Source: Crataegus laevigata
Taxonomy: Eukaryota; Streptophyta; Magnoliopsida; Rosales; Rosaceae
NCBI GenBank assembly: GCA_963580275.1
Contig: OY756948.1
Location: forward strand, 15,471,001-15,535,000
Length of the DNA: 64,000 nucleotides
Direction of reading: 5' to 3'
A model generated the notes under the pieces. That model saw only the letters and a program-made list of their open reading frames with translations, was not told the DNA's origin and ran no database searches. The number at the start of each line of letters is the position of its first letter. Position 1 is the stretch's first letter. Shown here in pieces: positions 22,030-33,690 of this stretch. A program made the translations under genes and the position numbers.

Positions 22030-23015
22030 AGGACATTCAGAATTCCCACAGTTGTCAAGATCACAGGGAACCTGAAATCAAGTCACGATTCTTCCGCATC
22101 GTAACTTGGCTTCTAACGTCGTGAAAGGCGGGAATGGCAATTTTGTGGCAGATGATTATCCTCTTCTTTTTTGTTCATTTGTTTTTTCGCAACTAGTCCA
22201 CAAGCTCAACCTTAAGCTGCGCGGTTAAGCGTACCATTTGTGATCTAAATTAAGCTGATAGGTTGGAACGAAAGTTTGGTCAAAAGCTTCATTGATGTTA
22301 TAGTCCGGGTTAGTATTGAAGAGCTTTTGTATTGGCGCTTCGAGACTTCGAGTAGGTGGATCTAGCGCAGCTTGTGAATTTCGGAGCATGAGCTCATTAT
22401 TTTCTTGTTGTAAACGTGCGAGACATTTTTTTCTTGGGAGCTGAAATGGTTGCATCATCTTACAATTTGTTCATCATTTTATCGATGAAATCATTGTCCT
22501 TACAAATATTTATCAGAAGTTTTAGTTAACTTTGATGTATTGTCGCCGTCTTATTGCAATCTAAGAAAGCCAATAACCAGCGGATGATGTTTTATTGCAG
22601 TGGTGGAAAGTAATTATGTCTATGTATCTTGTGTAGGTTCGGTCTCTCTCTCGTTTACAACTAACAATTTTAACTCACTTATGCTATCGTTTGTTAAAAA
22701 AAGAAAGCCAATAACCAAATATGGCTTTCAAGTGTTGTTAATAATACGATATTTTGAAAGTAAAATTAGTCCATTTTATAGAAGAGTGGGTATTTGAATT
22801 TTTAATTTTTTTTTATGTCAATGGGGGATTCGAACTTGGGTGCGAAAAATGGGACAATGTGTTTGTCATAACCAAACCTAACTCACGTCTACCAAAATGG
22901 GATAGGTGATTTGGCTTATTAGTTTTGGATGTGAAAATGCAAAATATCAATATTTATTGTAGAATAAAAACCAAAAACTAAATTGATCAATTTGATTGGT
23001 TACAATTTGAACAAT
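22030..23015. other. 3' flank of the SPOUT gene, intergenic
   Basis: The 3' UTR presumably lies within the first 300-500 bases (possible polyadenylation signals are AT-rich and not decisive). The minus open frame at 22225-22458 contains a glutamine/leucine-rich stretch (LARLQQENNELMLRNSQ) but has no supporting context. Nothing else recognised. Confidence 0.45.
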
Positions 23016-23158
23016 GGTGGTGCTATCCATACGTCACTTTTTATCTTTTACACACACCTTGTTAATTTATGTTATTTGATTATCTTTGATTCATTCGATT
23101 TGACGGTAGACATTGAGAATGATATATAAAAGGTAAAAGAGTGTGTGGATAACACCAC
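23016..23158. mobile_element. hAT-type MITE, copy 2 (degenerate)
   Basis: Inverted ends GTGGTGCTATCCA / GGATAACACCAC with the same layout as 17893-18039 (ACACACCTTGTTAATTTATG, then a GATTCATTCGATTTGACGG centre). The target duplication is no longer clear. Confidence 0.7.
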
Positions 23159-23942
23159 ACTTTGAAAAATAGTCATTACCAAGACAGTCAGTTTGGTTAA
23201 CGGTAAAGTGCATATCAAACCAAAAGAGATCCGTTCACACCCTATGCAAACAAAGAAAATTGACTAAGCTCTAATAGGTTGATTTTACCACTCCACATGT
23301 CCATTACATGACAAAAACGTCAAACCGCGTTTCATGATTCAAACGCTTTGTTCTTAATTGAAATGTTTAGCAAACTACGTGACTTCAATTATCAAAATTA
23401 AATCTACAAGTTCATAAGTGAAAAAAAAAAACTTAAAATAAAAGTCAGTTGGAAAACAAATTATATTACCCAAAAAATCCTTTGGAAAAAAAAATCTCAA
23501 ACATACTCTGTTATTTTTCCTCTAATAAAAAAAACCAAAATAGAGTCGCAAAGGGCACAACCGGTATAACGGTCCCTATTTCTCATCCGCCCAGGGGCAT
23601 TTCCGTCAAACAACAAAAAATAGAGCCGTGTTTGGCAACACAAGAAGTACAACAATTCGGTCCTAATTTTTCCAATAAAACCCAAAGGAGAAAAAGAGAG
23701 AGCGACAAAACCCACCCGAACGCCGAAACGAAGACAACAACCCAAGTAATCTGATAAACAGAGAGAGAGGGGAAGAGAGAGAGAGAGAGAGAGAGTGAGA
23801 GAGCGTGTGATATTTGAAAAGCAACATCTCACAGATTAAAATTCCTCCCCAAAAATAATTCATTTCAAAAAACGACCGTTTGAAATCAGATCGTATTTGG
23901 GAGGGGGGTCTGTGCGTTCTTTCTCTCCCGCCAAGGTCCCCC
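23159..23942 (+). promoter_or_regulatory. upstream and leader region of the CHR12-like gene
   Basis: Intergenic sequence running into a probable 5' UTR. A (GA)n run at 23761-23796 and CT/GA-rich sequence up to the ATG at 23943 fit a plant leader rich in GA/CT repeats. The ATG context is CCCCCATGGCC, a strong initiation context. No TATA box is assignable with confidence. Confidence 0.45.
23761..23796. repeat. (GA)n tract in the CHR12-like leader
   Basis: GAGAGA-rich run with single interruptions, about 150 bp upstream of the ATG at 23943. Confidence 0.9.
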
Positions 23943-26900
23943 ATGGCCGAGCTGGACAGCAGCAGCGCCAGCCTCGACCACGTCCACAAAACCAAGTCCC
24001 TGATCTGCGCCCTCAACCTCCTCTCCCGCAACCTCCCCCTTCCTCCCGACCTATTCGACGTCGTTTCCTCCATCTATGAATGCGCCCCGGATGCCCATCT
24101 CGACGGTGACGAGGGTTTGGTACGGTTTCTTCCCACTCCCTTTTGGTTTTTCCAAGTTTTGGGTTTTGGGGTTTCGGTTTTTGGGGTTTTGGTTCTTGGG
24201 TTCTTGCCAATTTCGCGTCTTGGGTTGGTTTTTTGTGTGAATTGGCGGTTTGGGTTCGTTTCGAATTCAGGGTTTGGTTGAAGGTTGTGAAATATGAGTT
24301 TTTGGAGGAAAAAGTTTCGACCTTTATGTATTAACTCAATTTAAATTGTTTACTGGAAGGGCAAGGGGTTTATTTATTTATTTATTTATTTTTGCAGCTT
24401 GTTTTTGTTTATCTTTTTGCTTCGTTGATTCGAAATTTATTAACTTTGAGATATGTAATGCTTGCAGGATGGCCCTCATAGTTCCGCTTCAGGAGAGGAT
24501 TTGTTAGCAGACCTTGGAGCTGCACTGTTGGAACAACGTCAAAATTTCACCTCGGGTGCTTCATTTATAGAATCGAGACAAAAACGTTATGAAAGCCACA
24601 TTCAGCATCGGTTAACCGAACTTGAAGGTGACTAGCTTTTACAATTTCATGAGAACTAGTCACATGGTGTTTCACATTCCGTTGCTCATTTGCCATTCCT
24701 GCTAAACTTTATGAATGATATTTATTCAGCATCTAATAGCACTTTTGTATGTTTGGTAGAGTGGCGATATAATGTTTTATCAATAGGCTCCTAGTTGTTG
24801 TATGTAGAAATTTCTGCGCATTCAACTTTGTCCAAACAATGTGAAGGAAAGAAAGAACAAAAGAAGAAGGAAAAGCTAAATATTTTTTATGATTGATCTG
24901 GTTGGCTTCTGTCCTCTCATCCACATTTTAAATAGATGTGAAAGTTACTGATTTGATTATAATGTGACCTCTGGGCCTCACCTCCTTTGCTGAAGAGGGG
25001 CAAGGTCAGGTTAGAATAGGGCTTGGGTCTGCAATTTTTTCCTGCCAAAGAACCATAGTGGTCATATGTTCATATCTTAACCTGCATTGCACTTAATTCG
25101 AAGACCACATCGTTTTTGCACCTTTGGGCCATGTTTTAACCTGTAATGTACTTAATTCAATGATCAGCCATAAATTATTACTTCAACCCTATGAATAGTG
25201 TTCTAAATTGCTTTTGGAGTCTCGTTAGTGTTTTTATGTACAGTTATTGTCTAGCCTTACTTACTACTGATTTTTGAATCAGAATTACCTTCAAGTAGAG
25301 GAGAGGACCTGCAGACAAAGTGCTTGCTCGAACTCTATGGGCTAAAGGTAAACTTGATGTACTGAAATTGTTTTGAAATTTCCATTTCAGAAAGACACTT
25401 TCCATTATTGCCTGAGTCAAAACTTTTATGTACTTGCTAGCATTTTCCATTTTCCTAAAATAAACAATGGAAAAAGTTGTTATTGAGAATGTTATGTTTT
25501 ATATTTTCTGGTACCGATGGATGACATGCATATGTCCTTGTTGGCAAGGACTTCTATTCTAGCAGCTTGCAGAACTGCAAAAGAAGGTTCGCTCTGAAGT
25601 GAGTTCAGAATACTCACTCCGTATGCATTGTGAGCATCCTGACAAAACATTGTTTGACTGGGGCATGATGCGATTGCGTCGTCCACTCTATGGTGTTGGA
25701 GATGCTTTTGCCATGGAGGCTGATGATCAGTTCAGGAAGAAACGAGATGCTGAGGTTCTATCCTAATACATGCTTTACTTATTTGAAATGGTCACACTTA
25801 GATGGGGATAATGAAATCTGGGTATATAGAGTAACATAGAATTGACAGAATGAGGTGGCAGTCTTTGATTGATTGTATTTGGCTAGTAATTTTAACACTC
25901 CTCTTTTAGTCTTAGGCACTCCACCTGCGAATGCAGAAGAAATTGTAAAGTATTCAGTTCGGCATGCATATGGCGATAAGAGAAGTGCCAAAATTGCTGT
26001 ACTTGTTTTTTTTTTCAGGCTACCTTCTTTTGGTGTTAATAACGAGTAAACATGAGGTTTAATTTTGTTGACAAGAAAGCTATAAAATATCTGGGGCATT
26101 TCATAATTTTTTATTGTTCTTAAAAAAGACTAATAATCAGTAGGATGATCTAAGTGAATATATGTTAAGTGCATCAGTGCATCCTGAAAGCTGCTGATAC
26201 AGTAACATACCTTTGATGCAGCGTCTCTCAAGGTTAGAAGAGGAGGAGAAGAACAATATCGAGACTAGGAAAAGAAAATTCTTTACAGAAATACTTAATG
26301 CTGTTCGTGAATACCAATTGCAAATTCAGGCTTCTATGAAACGTCGGAAACAGAGGAATGATCATGTCCTGGTATGCTTTTTTGTCTTTTCATAATTATT
26401 ACTGTTTTCTCTTCACCAGTAATGTCTCGGTGTAAATGTATTGGGATAAACTCATCAAAGATGTTCGTACTTAGTTTTGGAAGAGATCTAGGAACAGTCC
26501 TTATCTCTCACACAATCTTGATCGCCTACTCCGTGATGAGGCACAATATCCATGCTCACCATTAGATTGAAATCCGGCAACTGATAATTGAATCCGGATA
26601 AAGTACTTTCTTTTTTGAATGTATGTTAGCTGTTGGATTTTGATCCAATAGCTCGCAAGCATAAATTTTCATGCTCCCCAAGGAGTAGGTGGTGATGACT
26701 GTACACACTCACACTGACACACACACACTGACACACATATACACACCCACACAGCCATATTATATGTATACATCTGTATCAGAGATGCCTTAAATGGGGA
26801 TCTTGTAAGCAAAAGGGATCACATGTGAGCCCAACTTCATCAAAACAGCAGTCTTTTAAATCTTCTTTACATCCTGAAGACAGGACTTGTTGTTCTATTA

Positions 26901-29900
26901 AGGGCGTGAAAATTTGTTGGAATGGAATAAGGTGATTGCTATTCTTACTACATATTCATGGTGAAAGAGTCCTTTTATCATTATCTTATTTTGACAGAGT
27001 TGGCATGGAAAGCAAAGACAACGAGCCACACGGGCTGAGAAATTGAGGTTCCAAGCCTTAAAGGCTGATGATCAGGAAGCATACATGAGAATGGTTAAGG
27101 AGAGCAAGAATGAAAGGCTGACAATGCTTCTTGAAGAAACAAATAAACTCCTTGTTAATTTGGGAGCTGCTGTTCAACGGCAGAAAGATTCTAAACATTT
27201 AGAGGGTACTGAAGAAATGAAAGACTCTGAAGGTGATTTGACTGAGTTGGAAGAAGATGTGGAGCTCATTGATTCTGATTGTAATGATGACAGTAGTGAC
27301 TTGCTTAAAGGTCAGCGGCAATATAACTCAGCCATCCATTCTATTCAGGAACAGGTAAAAGATAAAGTGTTATTCTATGCCATTATAGTTTTTTGTTTTC
27401 TTTTTCGCTCTAGTGTTTATAAGGAAAACTAATGAAAAGGGCTTGAAAACTTTGAGTTTTAACGGTAAGGACAAAATAAAGGGTAAAGTGAATAGTACCA
27501 GGATTGACTTTTTAGTGTTAAAATGTGGTTTTTCGTTAAAGTGAACAGTATCGGGAGTTTTTCATTAAAGTTCCCTTGTTTATATTCCACTGTCGTACAA
27601 TTTGATCTTTATAATTTATTTGTTTTAACTACTTTCTTGAATGGTATTGGTATCAGACCTTGACAGCTTTAATTTGGGCTTCCTAAGTCTTAGCATAAAA
27701 TTAAGACACAAATCACTCATGTGGAAGTTCTTTTTGTGAACTTTATGGATTTATGAAAGCTTGTGTTAATCAAATGAGCAACATGGCTTGAGTTACTTAA
27801 TCTGTAAGACAGGCATATGCTTTCTTTGTCTTAATGATATTGAATTGAGCCTTCTTTGGGAATTTCCTTGGCCTTCGATCATGCTTTCATTATTAGTTTC
27901 TTGGCTATTATATTGTATGTGGGTGGGTTATGCATATGAATTAACTAGTATAAGGGGTGGTCCATTTGCCTCATTTTCCATGTGATCTATTTGAAAGCTT
28001 TTTAAAAGTTCTATTTGTGACAATGTTAGAATTGCTGAGTGCTTTGGAGTAGAGGATTTACTAATAATTAAATTCAACAGGTGACTGAGCAACCCTCCAT
28101 GCTTCAAGGTGGAGAGTTAAGGCCTTACCAGGTTGAGGGCCTACAATGGATGGTTTCCTTGTTCAATAACAATTTAAATGGTATTTTGGCTGACGAGATG
28201 GGTTTGGGTAAAACCATACAAACTATATCGTTGATTGCATATCTCATTGAAAACAAGGGTGTTACTGGACCCCACTTGATAGTGGCACCGAAGGCCGTAC
28301 TACCAAATTGGGTTAATGAATTTGCAACATGGGCTCCTAGGTATGTTTACAGGGTCTTTAAACAGTGATCTCTCTGTCTCTCTCTGTCTCTGTGTGTGTG
28401 TGTGTTTATATATAAAGATATGATATATACCTACCTACATTCATGATAACATGAAAGAGAATTATGATGGATCATTTATGTATTTTCTTCTTGACCAGTA
28501 TTGCTGCTGTTCTTTATGACGGACGTCAAGACGAAAGAAAGGCAATGAAAGAAGAATTATCAGGGGAAGGAAAATTTAATGTGTTGATCACACATTATGA
28601 CCTTATTATGAGGGATAAACAATTTTTGAAAAAAATCAACTGGTACTACCTGATCGTTGATGAAGGGCATAGATTGAAGAATCATGAGTGTGCACTTGCA
28701 CAAACACTTGCAGGGTATGTGCTACATGCCAATAGAGGCCTATTTTCTTTTGATGCTTTATATAAGTCTATGTTTCTTCTTTCAATTTTTATTTTTTTAC
28801 CAATTCAGTAGGGCTTATATATTAACCTTGATATTGCCCCTCTAAGTGTGAGAACACTTGCTTCGATGCTTCATTTTATGCTTTCGCTTTCCAAGTTGTG
28901 GTCATCTTGTCCACTCCTTGAGTAGTTTAATAGTTTATGGCAATAAAAAAATTTTCTTTGAAAAAAAAATGGATTTATTTTCTGTTTTTGGATGGGCAGA
29001 AAGCTGCTGTTTAGCTATTTATACCCTAATCTGATGATTCATAAAAGCTGTTTATTTCCTACCTTCGGGTGAACAAACTTTAAAGATGAAAAGAATAACT
29101 TTGTCCCCTTTTTTCTTCTTTCCGAATATTTTTAACTAGGGCGTTTTCCAAGAGCTAGTACTTTTGCCCATACCTAAAAAAATCTTCCTAACTTTGTCGG
29201 GATGCTGCTTTGTAATAATACATTTGTGGTTAAGGTTAAAGGTTGGTTGTAAAATTGAACTGAGATCATCAATGTACTTCCAAAGAAACAAAGAAAGAAA
29301 CAAGTTTTTTGTGCAGATCACGTGAAAAATATAAAATGTATCTGACTGCGGCCAGAGCATCCTAAACTTATCTAAATTGGTGGTTGCTCTTTGTCGTGTC
29401 ATCATATGATTTTAATGAACAAATCTAATAATACCAATGTGATTTTTCTCTGAGGGTGTGGCCTAGTTTTTTGTCCCCACTTCGTAGGCTCCCTACACTC
29501 ATGAAATGTGAACTGAGACTGTTTACTTTGCAAAGGGCTTTCTCTGTTCAGGTAAAAGAAAGTCTTGGTCCTATATTTGAAGTTTGAACTGTCTTGGTAT
29601 ACTGATTTGATGCAAGTTTGAACTAAGTCTCGGTCCTATAGGTTCAAAAGTGTTTGAGTTTTTATGAAGATTAAATGCAAGTTATTGCTTTCATTAGCAA
29701 ATACATAAATGACTTATGTTCCATAAATTTAGTGATCAATTATCCTTTGAGTTCTTGAAAGGTATTTTGGTTACTGTCTGCTGGTTTCTTTTTTTCCCAC
29801 TTTTTATTTTTTATAATATGACGGCTTCTTTAATTGAATATTTTACTTGTACACAGTTATGATATGCGACGTAGACTTCTGTTGACTGGTACCCCAATAC

Positions 29901-32184
29901 AGAATAGCTTGCAGGAGTTGTGGTCCCTGCTTAATTTCCTTCTCCCACACATTTTTAATTCAGTTCAGAATTTTGAGGACTGGTTTAATGCACCTTTCGC
30001 GGATCGGGGCAGTATTTCTCTTACCGATGAAGAACAGCTATTGATCATTCGCCGTCTACATCATGTGGGTATTTGCTCCCAGTTTCTGTTTATTTTGGTT
30101 TGGTGGACTTTTTTTTTTTTCTAAAAAAAATTGAAACATTTCTTTATGTTGTAGGTTATACGGCCCTTCATACTGAGGAGGAAAAAAGATGAGGTGGAGA
30201 AGTTCCTTCCTGGAAAATCTCAAGTCATACTGAAATGTGACATGTCAGCATGGCAGAAAGTATACTATCAACAAGTTACAGATGTGGGCAGAGTTGGGCT
30301 CGATAATGGTTTGTAACTTTGTTGGAAATCCTCTACATTAATGTTAATGCGTTTCACCACCTGAATCTGAGTTGAAACATTGTGACAGTTAACGTCCTTG
30401 AAAAGCAGTCTGAAATTGCAATGATGATTTATTCTGTCGTAATTTACTGATGAGAACTTGTTTTTAGGTTCTGGAAAATCAAAGAGCCTGCAGAACCTGA
30501 CAATGCAACTCAGGAAGTGTTGTAACCACCCATACCTTTTTGTGGGAGATTATAACATGTGGCGCAAGGAGGAGATCATCAGGGCATCGGGAAAGTTTGA
30601 ACTACTTGATCGTCTACTCCCAAAACTCTACAAAGCGGGGCACAGAATCCTGCTTTTCTCACAAATGACTCGTCTCATGGACATTCTTGAAATTTATATG
30701 CAACTTCACGACTTTAAATATCTTCGACTGGATGGTTCAACAAAAACTGAGGAAAGAGGGACTCTGCTTAAGAAATTCAACGCTCCAGACTCTCCTTATT
30801 TTATGTTTCTCTTGAGCACTCGTGCTGGAGGCCTTGGTTTGAACTTACAAACAGCAGATACGGTAATAATTTTCGACAGTGATTGGAATCCCCAGATGGA
30901 CCAACAGGCAGAGGATAGGGCCCATCGTATAGGTCAAAAGAAAGAAGTTAGGGTATTTGTGTTGGTTAGTGTTGGATCGATTGAAGAAGTAATTTTAGAG
31001 CGTGCTAAACAGAAGATGGGCATAGATGCCAAGGTCATCCAGGCTGGACTGTTTAATACAACTTCCACAGGTTGGTTGTATTTCAATTCCATGCAATTTT
31101 TTCTGCTACGATGTCATTACTTCTAGCAAGAAAGAACTAGGTTTTATTCACTGCTTCATTACGTTGCCTGCACATGGTTTCTACACATGCATCACGTTCA
31201 TACAAATGTAGTTTCATAATACACATGCATGTCGTTCCAAAGTCAGAACCACTGCACTGAGTCGCAACTATTATCAATCTTGAGCTTGCTGGCATAAACT
31301 ACAAGGTCAAAACTGTATTTCTTTTTCCACTCACAGTAATGCAACACATCCGCATCAGAGATTGAATGGAAAGGATGTCTTGCACCTTGCACGGTTAAGA
31401 TAAACACATTTTCTTTATTTTGTGCTCCACTATGGCTGTATTCTGACAAAAGACATACCTTGTGTTTGCAGCTCAGGACAGAAGAGAGATGTTGGAAGAA
31501 ATCATGCGCAAGGGTACAAGATCGCTTGGGGCAGATGTGCCAAGTGAGCGAGAAATCAACCGCCTTGCTGCCAGATCAGAAGAGGAGTTCTGGCTGTTTG
31601 AGAAAATGGACGAGGATAGAAGGCGAAAGGAAAACTACAGATCTCGCCTTATGGAAGACCATGAGGTTCCTGAGTGGGCATATTCAACACCTGATAAGCA
31701 AATTGCTACGAAAGGCTTTGACAGTGGCAGTATCACAGGAAAGCGCAGGAGAAAGGCGGTACAGTCTTATTCTGATGGCCTTAGTGATTTACAGTGGATG
31801 AAAGCTGTGGAAAATGGAGCAGACATATCGAAGCTTTCAGGCAGAGTAAAAAAGAGAAATCACACTCAATCAGGTGGCGTTGTATTAGTTAGTGGTAATG
31901 CAGGAACAGAGGAAAAAGTTACAAAATTGATTCCAAATGTTCCATTGGTGAGAGAGGGAGATAGTGAAGATAGCTACACGTTGACCCCAGCCTCGAAGAG
32001 ACACAAGTCTGAAGGGCCTAAAATAGAGAAACACGAAAGTCACGCAGCTGGAGGAAGTGGTTTGAATGGGCCTATCTTGACGTTCAAGATACATCGGAAG
32101 AAGAGATCAAGCTATGTTAACCCAAGTTCATCCTCTGATGGCAAAGGGCAAAATGTCAATGTCAGAGGAAATGGATGGGCTTAA
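23943..32184 (+). CDS. CHR12: SWI/SNF-type chromatin-remodeling ATPase, CHR12/CHR23 (MINU) class
   Basis: Coding exons: 23943-24119, 24468-24627, 25283-25347, 25566-25754, 26222-26371, 26998-27354, 28081-28340, 28499-28714, 29857-30064, 30155-30308, 30468-31070, 31472-32184. All junctions are GT-AG and in frame, giving about 1,083 aa (Arabidopsis CHR12 is about 1,100). The N-terminus has an ELDSSSASLDH start and the DWGM-RRPLYGVGDAF block. An HSA-like basic helical region spans about 198-300 (SWHGKQRQRATRAEKLRFQ). Walker A DEMGLGKT is at about 404-411, DEGH at about 507-510, then LLLTGTPIQNS and helicase motifs V-VI (GGLGLNLQ, AEDRAHRIGQ). No bromodomain follows, as in the MINUSCULE subgroup, against the BRM class. 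Role: nuclear ATP-driven nucleosome remodeling; in Arabidopsis tied to growth and meristem maintenance. The exon 4 acceptor is TAGCAG, so one extra Gln is possible. CHR12 against CHR23 cannot be settled here. Confidence 0.95.
27410..27582. mobile_element. MITE-like dispersed repeat in intron 6 of the CHR12-like gene
   Basis: GGCTTGAAAACTTTGAGTTT, then a run of AGTGAATAGTACCAGGATTG and AAAGTGAACAGTATCGGGAG ending TTTTCATTAAAGTTCCC. I recognise this as a dispersed element common in apple-tribe sequences. Ends are not sharply defined by a target duplication. Confidence 0.5.
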
Positions 32185-32734
32185 TCGAATTGGCTCAGCT
32201 ACTTACCTGAGCATGATTGTAGTTGCTGTCTTGTACATGGTCTTGAGCATTGACCAGCCTGCAGCTGCTCGGTTTACGCAAATGCTTCACGACTTTGTAG
32301 ACTGATCTGGTCATGGGTGACACTGACTTAACCTCCATACATTCTGGTTCTTGTAAGAAGTCCAGCACTTAGAGCAGCAACGTGAACTTTATGAGCTCGG
32401 AATTATCGATAGCACATTCCGATCTCTTTGTCAGGCTCAGTAGGATAATGTATCAAAGAAGAATTATGGTAGGAAAATGTATAAATTGATAATCTTTTGG
32501 TTTACAATTAATTAGAGATTGCATCCGTTTCAGAGAAGTTATTTTACAAGCAGAAACTTCTTGCTCGTAAAGTTCGTAAACTTTTTGCTTTTCAAGCGTT
32601 GGTATGGAGTTCTTGAGATTGTTCTCAATTTCATTCTCTCACAGGAAAGTGTTAACAAGATAGCAGGAAACAACAGAACTCCTGGCCGGGGTTGGTGTGT
32701 TGTGGGGGGGAGGCGGGCGTGGTAGTGGAAATCA
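32185..32734 (+). other. 3' UTR and flank of the CHR12-like gene
   Basis: AT-rich after about 32,440, with no further coding. Open frames here lack motifs. Confidence 0.45.
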
Positions 32735-33070
32735 GCAAAACGTGATTGCTTTTGGAAGCGTTAAAAGCGATTTTTGAGAATAGAAAACGCTTATGATGGC
32801 TTTTGGCTGATGAAGTTAAAAATGCTTATAAGCCACGAGTACTGCGACACTTACCACATATTTGTATAATCTCTCTAGTAGAAATGATGGTACAAAGTAA
32901 CATTTTTTATAGGTCATAGAAACCTTCTTTGAAAATCAAACGCTTCTTCAAGAACCAAGTTCAAGTGTTTTTACAAGTACTTACATAAAAATTTCAACGT
33001 GTTAGTAATAAAAGCACTTTGAGCAAAGCACTTAAAAAGTGCTTTCTATAGAAGTAGTCCTAAACGAGCG
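32735..33070. mobile_element. degenerate Tourist-like MITE
   Basis: Shares the GCTTTTGGAAGCG, AAAAGCGATTTTTG and AAAGTGCTTTCTATAGAAGT phrases with the intron MITE at 19147-19422. Ends are worn and no TTA duplication is clear. Confidence 0.45.
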
Positions 33071-33690
33071 AACAATCCTACTAGTAAATGGCATGCGTTT
33101 AGAGCAACAACCCGCAGACACAATGTGGGAAAGAACAACCGTACGAGGAGTAAAGCATCAAGGCTGTGTTCCACTTCCACGAGCAAAGCCTCTCAGAGAA
33201 GAGAACAAAGCCTTTTCATTCATGGAACAAAGCCAAATCAGTATCATCAAATCACGTCATTTAACAGTAGTAATATCACATATTTCGTTCCAACGTCCCT
33301 CTAGGGAGACATCCGATAAAACTGGAATGATATATTCTGTTCTAACACCAGCAGCAATGCTTTGCTGCATCTCATAAAATAATATCCAGAATAACCCTCA
33401 TATATAGCAACATCCGAAATCAAATAGAGCCACATCTATCACAAAAAAACAGGAACTAACAATGATTAACTGACTACATGACGATAAAAGAAGCAATTTA
33501 AACCCAATTCTATGAACACCCGTCATCACACAGCTCTAAGAAACAGCTGGTGCCAACTGATGCATAGTAAGATTCAATCGTCTTCCTAAAAGCTGCAAAT
33601 ACCCTCATCAGTAATTGATGTTAAAGAGGGTATTAACTCTGCGGAACCTAATCAGGAAAGAGAAATACACCTAGACATACGAGAGGACCT
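33071..33690. other. 3' flank of RanGAP
   Basis: Non-coding. On minus this is the region after the RanGAP stop codon and should hold its 3' UTR. A plus open frame (33039-33377) has no motif and overlaps MITE sequence. Confidence 0.4.

Noticed and set aside
22225..22458. Minus-strand frame with a leucine-zipper-like stretch
   Set aside because: Only 77 codons, convergent with the SPOUT gene 3' UTR, and no second exon was found; support is too thin.
23497..24073. Minus-strand open frames with Ser/Leu repeats
   Set aside because: They are antisense translations of the GA/CT-rich leader and first exon of the CHR12-like gene.
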